From an uncultured Eubacterium sp. (GTDB lineage Bacteria; Bacillota; Clostridia; Lachnospirales; Lachnospiraceae): 64,000 nt of DNA. Positions 58,178-64,000 of this stretch are shown one piece after another. The notes below the pieces were generated by a model. That model was not told the DNA's origin. It saw only the letters and a program-made list of their open reading frames with translations, and did not search any database. The first letter of the stretch is position 1, and every line of letters starts with the position of its first letter. The stretch spans positions 1 through 64,000 of the forward strand of contig CAKRGX010000001.1 of assembly GCA_934338065.1 (NCBI GenBank), read 5' to 3'. The position numbers and the translations under genes are program-made.

Positions 58178-60505
58178 TCAATTTTTATTCCATATTCCTG
58201 CAACCAGGACACTCATATCATCCGTTGCTTCCCTTGTACTGCGCGCCAGAGCATTCATTAATATCTGATTTGCCACATCCTTCGGGTTACAGCAGGTCAG
58301 TTCTTCAATAAATGTGCTCATATCCTCCTGATCATCACCGGTCATATTGCGTTCATAAAATCCATCTAAAACACCATCCGAAACCATGATGATCATATCC
58401 CCCTCCTGCAATTCTACCGTCATAACATCCGGCTCCGCCTCCATATCCACACCGACAGGAAGTGCATTAGACACAATGGTATCAACTCCATTTTGACGCT
58501 TGACAAAAGTCGTAGCCGCACCATTTTTCATAATTTCGCATTGTCCCGTATGAAGATTGATTGCCGTCATATCCAGCGTAGTAAAGGATTGTCCCTCATA
58601 ATTAACTACAAAAAGTGTATTAAGCAGCCGGAACGCTGATTTTTTTTCAAATCCCGCTTCCATCAGATACTCAAGTGCTTCGATCAGATTACCGCTGTCC
58701 CGATACGCCATCTCGCCGCTTCCCATTCCATCTGTCAAGACCATCAATAGTTCTCCCTGCCTCGGCAGTTCAAGGAAAGAATAATTGTCACCAGACACCT
58801 TTTCCCCGCTCTTAGCAATACGCGCAAGTCCGGTTAGCACCTTATATTTTGTGTCCTCCCGGAAAAACATCGTATCTGCCTCAGTAGATAAAACATTTCT
58901 TGTTTCCCTTGCCGGTGCCATCATCACCCCGGTTCCACGGTATAGTGCCTGGGCAAGATCCGTTTTCGTAAGACATTGGTTTCCCTTGCACGATCCGGTA
59001 AAACTTATTTCCAAATGTCCACGCCTTTTTTTGACCGATAATTTTTGTAATTTTACTCCCTCTCTCTTTAGTTCCTCCGCAACCCTGCGTCTGCACTCTC
59101 TCGGCTGCTCCTCCACATCATTCAGATCCATCGTAAAGGATCGGAGAGCAATAGCGATCTCCTGCATCTGTTCCGCCATAACACGCCGATTTTCCTTGAT
59201 CCGGTTATACCATCCCATGCGCACTTTTTCCTGCGCAATGCGCTGTTCAACCCGGTCAACATATTCATCCAGTTTCATACACCGCCGATGAAAATCCTTA
59301 TTAATCAGTTCAAGAGAGACTGTTCCATCCTGCCCCGCCTGCCACAAAATTTTTCTCAGGCTGCTGTTGGTCTGTTCGTAATGACGATTCCAGCAATACT
59401 GGCAGTTCATACAATCCTGGCAGACCGCCTGCGACAGTTCCTCAAAAATGCTCTCCATTTCCGTTTCTGTCAATTCCCACTCATTCGTTTTTCCCTGAAA
59501 ACTTTTTGACAGCCGTCGAAAAGCATCCGAAAAGTCCTCCAGCCGGTGGTTGGCTAACGCTCTTACATCCTCCCTGCCAAAATCATCTCCGTTTTCTTCC
59601 GAAACATCGTCCTCACAACAATGAGCAAGTCTTCTAGGCAGCGCCAGAAAAATAATAATCGCTGATACGACCGCACGCATTTCAATGACTCCATATATTT
59701 CCCGCATACTTGCAGCCATCAGTATGCCACCGAGCAGAAGAAAGGCAACCGCACTGCAGATTCTTCCCATTCTGCGAAACGTTCCTGCACAGACACCAAG
59801 TAAGCAGGCAATACCAATGACCGCAACATTTTCCCCGGTCACAGAAAAAAGGATTCCTGCTGCTGCCCCTGCAATTGCTCCGGTCGAAGCTCCAAACCGA
59901 TAACCCATAAATAAAATAAGAAGATATCCCATTGTTCCTGATATTGAAAAAATAGTGTCCATCTGTCTTGGTAAACCATAAAGAGCTGTAACAATGATTG
60001 CCAGCAGACTGATGAGTTCCTCATTTTCCGGAATCTTAGTCCACTTCTCATAAAAGATAAAATGAACACCCCATTGTGCAATATTGGAAAAAGCAAATAC
60101 GGCAACACTTTCCAATATGCTTAAGCGCAGAATCTCCCATGTATTTACAGCAAGGAGACTATTGATTATACCTGCCAGCAGATTCATTCCACCTGTCAGA
60201 ACAGCGATAAAAACAGCAGGCAGATAACGTCTTGTCCACTTTTCATGAATCCGTCCAGTTGCGAGTATGATTAGAAAAAGGGCCAGATATTTTAGCAGAA
60301 TCATACCATCCATACTGCTAAACATTCCTGCCAGCACACATAATGCCACTATTTTTTGTCCCTTTTTTTCTGCTGCTACAGCGGCAAAAAAAGCCACACC
60401 AAACGGATTAATTCCATATAACCATACACGTCCCATTAAAAAACCTATGAGAAATAATACAAGATATCTTCCATTAACCAAAAATTTCTGTCTGTCTTCC
60501 TTCAA
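58178..60505 (-). CDS. spoIIE: Stage II sporulation protein E (membrane PP2C phosphatase)
   Basis: A 775-residue phosphatase that dephosphorylates SpoIIAA to activate sigma-F in the forespore. About ten membrane helices fill residues 10-290. A linker region with a CQDCMNCQYC cysteine group (about 372-381) follows, then the PP2C domain (about 545-770) with LTDGMGSGEMA, MVSDGVLDGF and DDMSVLVAG metal-binding residues. TTG start at 60505. Its promoter has Spo0A-type architecture. Confidence 0.95.
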   Translation of the reverse strand: MKEDRQKFLVNGRYLVLFLIGFLMGRVWLYGINPFGVAFFAAVAAEKKGQKIVALCVLAGMFSSMDGMILLKYLALFLIILATGRIHEKWTRRYLPAVFIAVLTGGMNLLAGIINSLLAVNTWEILRLSILESVAVFAFSNIAQWGVHFIFYEKWTKIPENEELISLLAIIVTALYGLPRQMDTIFSISGTMGYLLILFMGYRFGASTGAIAGAAAGILFSVTGENVAVIGIACLLGVCAGTFRRMGRICSAVAFLLLGGILMAASMREIYGVIEMRAVVSAIIIFLALPRRLAHCCEDDVSEENGDDFGREDVRALANHRLEDFSDAFRRLSKSFQGKTNEWELTETEMESIFEELSQAVCQDCMNCQYCWNRHYEQTNSSLRKILWQAGQDGTVSLELINKDFHRRCMKLDEYVDRVEQRIAQEKVRMGWYNRIKENRRVMAEQMQEIAIALRSFTMDLNDVEEQPRECRRRVAEELKREGVKLQKLSVKKRRGHLEISFTGSCKGNQCLTKTDLAQALYRGTGVMMAPARETRNVLSTEADTMFFREDTKYKVLTGLARIAKSGEKVSGDNYSFLELPRQGELLMVLTDGMGSGEMAYRDSGNLIEALEYLMEAGFEKKSAFRLLNTLFVVNYEGQSFTTLDMTAINLHTGQCEIMKNGAATTFVKRQNGVDTIVSNALPVGVDMEAEPDVMTVELQEGDMIIMVSDGVLDGFYERNMTGDDQEDMSTFIEELTCCNPKDVANQILMNALARSTREATDDMSVLVAGIWNKN

Positions 60506-60580
60506 AATCCTTGCCCCCAGTCATATTGTTGTGCCCTGCATCTCATGTCCGCTTTCCACGACATTCCTATGCGTAGCAAC

Positions 60581-60631
60581 AGTATAACTGTCATGCATCA
60601 AAAATTTTGTCAAAAAGAGGTCTCCTGTCAA
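60581..60631 (-). promoter_or_regulatory. Spo0A-type sigma-A promoter of spoIIE
   Basis: Minus-strand TTGACA (60613-60608) and TATACT (60586-60581) are separated by 21 bases. TTTGTCAAA (60606-60614, plus strand) is a full 0A-box match over the -35. A second TGTCAA lies at 60626-60631. Bacillus spoIIE and spoIIG share the long spacer and 0A boxes. Confidence 0.75.
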
Positions 60632-60647
60632 CGAAATTTCCTCTGCA

Positions 60648-60681
60648 ATAAAAAAACGCCCGGCACTCTCTGCCTGACGTT
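60648..60681 (-). terminator. Terminator after divIC
   Basis: AACGCCCGGCA (60655-60665) pairs with TGCCTGACGTT (60671-60681), one mismatch and one G-T; the minus strand continues with TTTTTTTATT. Confidence 0.85.
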
Positions 60682-60692
60682 CCTACTGTCAC

Positions 60693-60992
60693 TTATTTTG
60701 CTTTAAAAATTACTTCATTATCATAGACAAGCCCAAACTTCTCTCTGGCAACATCTTCCACGTACTGATCTGTCTTGCGATAAGAAGCCTGATCCTTAAT
60801 TTGTTGTTTTTCCTTCTTCAGTTCCTTTTTTTTCTCTTTCAAATTGCTCTGCTCTGCAGCCAGCTGCTGGCAATTTGCCCGTAACGTATAACCATGTACT
60901 GCCAGCACTCCAACAAATATAGCAGCTACAAGCATGACCAGATATAAACTGGTACGATTCTTTCTACGCACCCTTCTCCTCATGGGCTCCAT
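60693..60992 (-). CDS. divIC: Septum formation initiator (DivIC/FtsB family)
   Basis: A 99-residue bitopic protein: basic N-terminus, membrane helix (about 15-35), then a coiled coil (38-70) and the REKFGLVYDNEVIF block at the end. It acts with FtsL and DivIB at the division septum. Position after yabP-yabQ as in Bacillus. Confidence 0.88.
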   Translation of the reverse strand: MEPMRRRVRRKNRTSLYLVMLVAAIFVGVLAVHGYTLRANCQQLAAEQSNLKEKKKELKKEKQQIKDQASYRKTDQYVEDVAREKFGLVYDNEVIFKAK

Positions 60993-61056
60993 CCCCTCAC
61001 AATTATTCTACAACCTTTCTATTGTTGTAGTAACATAATTGTATTATATCCGGGAG

Positions 61057-61434
61057 TTACCGGGATTTCAAGGTTTTTTTTCGAATTTGTCTTATTTTTT
61101 TCACGATCCAAACACATGGTCGAAAAACAACGCCAAAGATTGACTTAATCCCCCTTTGAACGACAGTTCCCACTGCCTTTCGATACCCTGACATGCCTAG
61201 CAAAAAGGCTATCACAAAAAAACTACGCAAAATTCCATTATTTAATTCAAAAATCATTTGAAAAACAAAAACAGAGGCAGCCCCCCAAAAAAGCCCGTCC
61301 TGTATCCAAAGTGAAAGTCTGCCTGGTTTTTTCAAGCATCGAAGGACAAGGATAAAATCATACAAAAACATAAGGATAACCCCGCAGGCAAAGGATGCCA
61401 GAACATATCGTCCCTGCCCTAATATCTGTTCCAT
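61057..61434 (-). CDS. yabQ: Spore cortex biosynthesis protein YabQ
   Basis: A 125-residue membrane protein with several hydrophobic segments and FLYDFILVLRCL near the start, typical of YabQ, needed for cortex formation. The ATG shares a base with the yabP stop (TGATG). Confidence 0.88.
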   Translation of the reverse strand: MEQILGQGRYVLASFACGVILMFLYDFILVLRCLKKPGRLSLWIQDGLFWGAASVFVFQMIFELNNGILRSFFVIAFLLGMSGYRKAVGTVVQRGIKSIFGVVFRPCVWIVKKIRQIRKKTLKSR

Positions 61435-61721
61435 CAGCGAAACAGCCGGCTGAGAACCCCGCCTGCCGTTTTTCCCTTTTGTGATTCATGATACACGATT
61501 TCTTTTATCCTTCCTTCCAGATCAACCTCGCCCCGTTCTAATGTAAGACGTTTTACATGCAAATCTGTCCCGGTAAAACGCACGGCACCCTCTGTCGTCT
61601 CCAGTTCGATCATTTCATTATCAAACGATATCACTTCGATCACCCCGGTGATCTCGATATGCCCACGATCGATCATCGTCAGTTTATGGCTCTGGGCTGG
61701 TCTTCCCGGCTCCTGCAGCAT
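61434..61721 (-). CDS. yabP: Sporulation protein YabP
   Basis: A 95-residue YabP/YqfC-family protein with LTMIDRGHIEITGVIEVISFD and FTGTDLHVKRL. Required for sporulation in relatives. ATG 61721 follows GGGGG by about 8 bases; the longer frame adds ten unrelated residues. Coupled to yabQ. Confidence 0.9.
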   Translation of the reverse strand: MLQEPGRPAQSHKLTMIDRGHIEITGVIEVISFDNEMIELETTEGAVRFTGTDLHVKRLTLERGEVDLEGRIKEIVYHESQKGKTAGGVLSRLFR

Positions 61722-61778
61722 AAAAAAATCCCCCTTCTGCCTTGCTATCATATCTATATGCAGAATCAGGGATTTTCA

Positions 61779-62018
61779 TTACAAATACTTGTATAATTCT
61801 TTGGCTTCCTCTTTTTTGTAAGTTTCTTCCACACTCAGTACTTCTACTTTCGTGTTCTTATTTCCAAACTGTATCTCTATCACATCTCCGGGCTTTACAT
61901 TCACGGATGCTTTTGCCACCTTATCATTTACCATAATGCGTCCGGCATCACACGCTTCATTTGCTACCGTTCTTCTCTTGATCAGGCGCGAAACCTTTAA
62001 ATATTTGTCCAATCTCAT
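61779..62018 (-). CDS. rqcP: S4-domain RNA-binding protein RqcP (YabO)
   Basis: A 79-residue Hsp15-like S4 protein (MRLDKYLKVSRLIKRRTVAN, GRIMVNDKVAK) that stabilises stalled 50S-tRNA complexes during alanine tailing with RqcH. Order hup-rqcP-yabP-yabQ-divIC is conserved in Firmicutes. Confidence 0.92.
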   Translation of the reverse strand: MRLDKYLKVSRLIKRRTVANEACDAGRIMVNDKVAKASVNVKPGDVIEIQFGNKNTKVEVLSVEETYKKEEAKELYKYL

Positions 62019-62044
62019 AAATTATTACCTCGATTTTCAGAATA

Positions 62045-62084
62045 ACAAGAAATATCCCGAAGTGTATCAGGCACTCCGGGATGT
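62045..62084 (-). terminator. Terminator after hup
   Basis: ATCCCGAAGTG (62054-62064) pairs with CACTCCGGGAT (62072-62082) with one mismatch; the minus strand continues TATTTCTTGTTATT. Confidence 0.75.
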
Positions 62085-62114
62085 TTCTAAAATACTATAT
62101 AACACTGTGAGCAA

Positions 62115-62390
62115 TTATTTGTTCACAGTCTCTTTCAAGGCTTTACCAGCTTTGAATTTAGGTGCTTTAGAAGCAGGAATGCTCATTGGCTGTTTCGTCA
62201 ATGGGTTGATGCCCTCTCTAGCTGCTCTCTTAGCAACTTCAAAAGTACCAAAACCAACCAACTGTACTTTACCATCATTCTTTAATTCATCTGTTACAAC
62301 ATCGATAAATGCCTTCAATGCTGCTTCGGAATCTTTTTTAGACAATTCTGCTTTCTCAGCCATAGCTGCGATTAACTCAGTCTTATTCAT
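62115..62390 (-). CDS. hup: DNA-binding protein HU
   Basis: A 91-residue nucleoid protein: MNKTELIAAMAEKAELSKKD, VQLVGFGTFEVAKRAAREG and the arm GINPLTKQPMSIPASKAPKF. GAGGAGG ribosome site and own strong promoter. Confidence 0.97.
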   Translation of the reverse strand: MNKTELIAAMAEKAELSKKDSEAALKAFIDVVTDELKNDGKVQLVGFGTFEVAKRAAREGINPLTKQPMSIPASKAPKFKAGKALKETVNK

Positions 62391-62444
62391 GGATCATATC
62401 CTCCTCGAAAATATATTTACTAGATTTATTAACCTATACACTTA

Positions 62445-62473
62445 TATATAACCTTTTTAAGCCTCTTTGTCAA
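62445..62473 (-). promoter_or_regulatory. Sigma-A promoter of hup
   Basis: Minus-strand consensus TTGACA (62473-62468), 17-base spacer, TATATA (62450-62445). Confidence 0.8.
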
Positions 62474-62523
62474 GCAATTTATGCGAAAATACGCCTTTTC
62501 AGGCTTTTTTTCAGGCTTTGCTC

Positions 62524-63072
62524 TCATTGTTCCATCTGTTTGCCGAGAAAGTTAGCTCCACATAATGCCATCTTCTCTTCCAGGTCGGAAAATGTACGAT
62601 CCTTTTCCCTGGAAAGAAGAATTACCGCACCGATTGCATCTCCTTCTGATACGATCGTACTGATTGCCTCCGAATGAATCTCTGTGTCACCTTCATCTGT
62701 AATCCTGCAGTAATTATTTTCTCCCCGGACAGCTTTACGGTGTCCCCGTTTTTCCATTAACTGAATCAGATCGGAATGAATATTACAACCGTAAAAATCT
62801 TTTTTAGATGGTCCGGCAACCGCTACGATCATATCCCGGTCCGCAACACATACGGTACATTTGGCAACCTGTGCAACAGCCTCTACATATTCGGATGCCA
62901 ATTCACCTAATTCGCCGATTGGAGAGTATTTTTTTAAGATGATCCCTCCTTCACGATTTGTAAAGATTTCCAGCGGGTCGCCCTCACGGATGCGTAATGT
63001 GCGCCGGATTTCTTTTGGCACGACAACACGCCCCAGATCATCAATTCTTCGTACAATTCCTGTTGCTTTCAT
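62524..63072 (-). CDS. spoVT: Stage V sporulation protein T (AbrB/GAF regulator)
   Basis: A 182-residue forespore regulator of sigma-G genes. The N-terminal AbrB swapped-hairpin domain (MKATGIVRRIDDLGRVVVPK, EIRRTLRIREGDPLEIF) is followed by a GAF-like domain (60-180). Full length; GGAGGA ribosome site. A sigma-G-like promoter is 59 bases upstream. Confidence 0.95.
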   Translation of the reverse strand: MKATGIVRRIDDLGRVVVPKEIRRTLRIREGDPLEIFTNREGGIILKKYSPIGELGELASEYVEAVAQVAKCTVCVADRDMIVAVAGPSKKDFYGCNIHSDLIQLMEKRGHRKAVRGENNYCRITDEGDTEIHSEAISTIVSEGDAIGAVILLSREKDRTFSDLEEKMALCGANFLGKQMEQ

Positions 63073-63130
63073 ACTCTATCTTCCTCCTGCTTTTTATATA
63101 CTATTCTTTCCATATTTTGCATTGTATGTG

Positions 63131-63159
63131 TAGTATGTGGAAAACGATGGGATTTATAC
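63131..63159 (-). promoter_or_regulatory. Sigma-G-like promoter of spoVT
   Basis: Minus-strand GTATA (63159-63155), 17-base spacer and CATACTA (63137-63131) agree with the Bacillus sigma-G pattern (GHATR and CATNHTA). The rest of 63073-63261 shows no gene. Confidence 0.55.
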
Positions 63160-63261
63160 ATTTAATGCACTTTCTAAAAATAATTTTTTTACCTATAGTA
63201 GAAAAAACTATGTTATAATCTTTCTGATAGTAATCACATTGTTTTTGAGGAGAATTTTTGT

Positions 63262-63841
63262 ATGTGGCACGTAGAGACAGACGTTTTTGCATTGGTCGTT
63301 TTTGTTATGATGTTACTTAAAACCCGCTTATACCGCAAAGACAAACAGGATCTGCAGGGAAAAGCATACAATTGCATCTTACCTTTCTTATGATACCTTA
63401 TGTCGTTTACTCGCTGCTGGTTGCCAGCAATCCTTTTACCGGATTATTTTTCAAACTTTCCCCGAAATGGAGTACTCACGTGGTATCCTGTTCATGCCTA
63501 TCGGTGTCGGGGCGATCATGTTCTATTCTGCTATTGGTCTTGTCATTGTTCTGTTTCACCGAAAAAAAATCGTTCCCCCTGTCAACGCCCTTTTACTGAT
63601 CACTTTTTTCCTGATTACTGCTATTTTCACCTGGATTCAATTGGCTAATCCGGGATGGCTTATTATCAATGCGGGGTATGCCATCGTATATATATGGTGC
63701 GATCTGACTGTGGAAGATCAGCGCCGCCAGGAACTATATAAAGCATCCAAGCCTCATTACTACGATGCGATCCTGATGGATGTACGTATGCCGGTCATGG
63801 ATGGTATCACGGCAGCTAAACCTTTCCACCTATCTTATTGA
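63262..63841 (+). pseudogene. Decayed hybrid sensor kinase/response-regulator gene
   Basis: Three frames in sequence hold pieces of one protein. 63262-about 63370 reads MWHVETDVFALVVFV with a membrane segment. About 63385-63465 reads MIPYVVYSLLVASNPFTGLF in a second frame. 63467-63841 reads MEYSRGILFMPIGVGA, more membrane helices and VEDQRRQELY in a third. The third frame jumps directly to HYYDAILMDVRMPVMDGI, a receiver-domain phosphoacceptor block, then stops. The kinase/ATPase or GGDEF core and part of the membrane domain are missing. At least two frameshifting lesions and one in-frame deletion are needed. Confidence 0.7.
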
Positions 63842-63865
63842 CAATGTGTGAAGGTGAACTTCTAA

Positions 63866-63894
63866 TTGACTTTTACAGAAAATGCAATTAGAAT
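63866..63894 (+). promoter_or_regulatory. Promoter of trpS
   Basis: TTGACT (63866-63871), 17-base spacer, TAGAAT (63889-63894), 51 bases before the GTG. No T-box leader fits in this short space. Confidence 0.7.
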
Positions 63895-63945
63895 GGAACT
63901 AGCTTTAATGGCAGACGTAGAAGCGCCTGCGGAATGGAGGTTATT

Positions 63946-64000
63946 GTGAAAAAGATAATTTTAACAGGAGACCGCCCTACCGGGAAATTGCACGTAGGAC
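63946..64000 (+). CDS. trpS: Tryptophanyl-tRNA synthetase (N-terminus only, runs off right edge)
   Basis: From GTG 63946 (GGAGG 5 bases ahead) the frame reads MKKIILTGDRPTGKLHVG, the class I synthetase opening of TrpS including the ATP-binding HxGH-region start (KLHVG). The remainder is outside the window. Confidence 0.85.
   Translation, partial: MKKIILTGDRPTGKLHVG

Noticed and set aside
62485..62521. Terminator for spoVT from the AAGCCTGAAAA direct repeat
   Set aside because: The GCCT/AGGC stem has 4 bp and its T-run is on the plus strand, the wrong direction for spoVT.
63842..63945. T-box leader before trpS
   Set aside because: Only about 50 bases separate the promoter -10 from the GTG; no T-box core sequence or antiterminator stem is seen.

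Overview
The window reads as a chromosomal segment of an anaerobic, endospore-forming, low-GC Firmicute. A Lachnospiraceae-type gut clostridium is my best guess; I cannot name a genus from sequence alone. The grounds are sporulation genes (spoVT, spoIIE, yabP, yabQ, spoVG, a cwlD-like amidase), an anaerobic redox set (putative group B [FeFe] hydrogenase, indolepyruvate:ferredoxin oxidoreductase IorAB), a GlgC/GlgD glycogen pair and purine-rich ribosome binding sites before nearly every gene. Coding is dense and mostly on the minus strand. I see no rRNA, tRNA, intact insertion sequence or CRISPR array. Layout: 1-2088 is an accessory region. It holds a secreted DUF6273-like protein with a diversity-generating-retroelement (DGR) style variable region, preceded by wrecked reverse transcriptase and Avd genes and a tandem repeat. 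2089-8079 carries a MATE transporter, an SGNH hydrolase, tmcAL, malQ and a PrsA/SurA-like lipoprotein. 8092-16629 runs pth-mfd, spoVG and glgC-glgD against a divergent murC. 16630-20303 is a replication/nucleotide block (DnaD-like, DnaC-like loader, PRPP synthetase) with possible DnaA boxes in front. 20319-26894 has a class A PBP, a glycosyltransferase, the hydrogenase and a sodium:solute symporter. 26920-36947 is the F-type ATP synthase operon with its terminator, then proC, rpiB, a YwlE-like protein and tsaC upstream, an order resembling Bacillus ywlC-ywlE-rpiB-atp. 37003-42925 has two cell-wall hydrolases, apt, a TetR regulator and a CDP-alcohol transferase/phospholipase D fusion. 42927-51326 has an amidohydrolase, iorAB, a NYN-LOTUS protein and pstSCAB-phoU. 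51515-63072 carries folA, a GH13 enzyme, ftsH, hpt, tilS, spoIIE, divIC, yabQ, yabP, rqcP, hup and spoVT, again in Bacillus-like order. The right end has a decayed hybrid sensor kinase and the start of trpS. How it fits together: GlgC/GlgD supply ADP-glucose for glycogen while MalQ and the GH13 enzyme turn over alpha-glucans. IorAB and the hydrogenase share ferredoxin chemistry. The ATP synthase c subunit carries residues expected for sodium coupling, which would suit a clostridial sodium economy. The most unusual items are the DGR remnant, a PstS whose two halves are in swapped order (apparent circular permutation), a one-chain PGP-synthase/cardiolipin-synthase-like fusion under an apparent TetR operator, a YwlE homologue lacking the catalytic P-loop arginine, and a spoIIE promoter with the Spo0A-type 21-base spacer.
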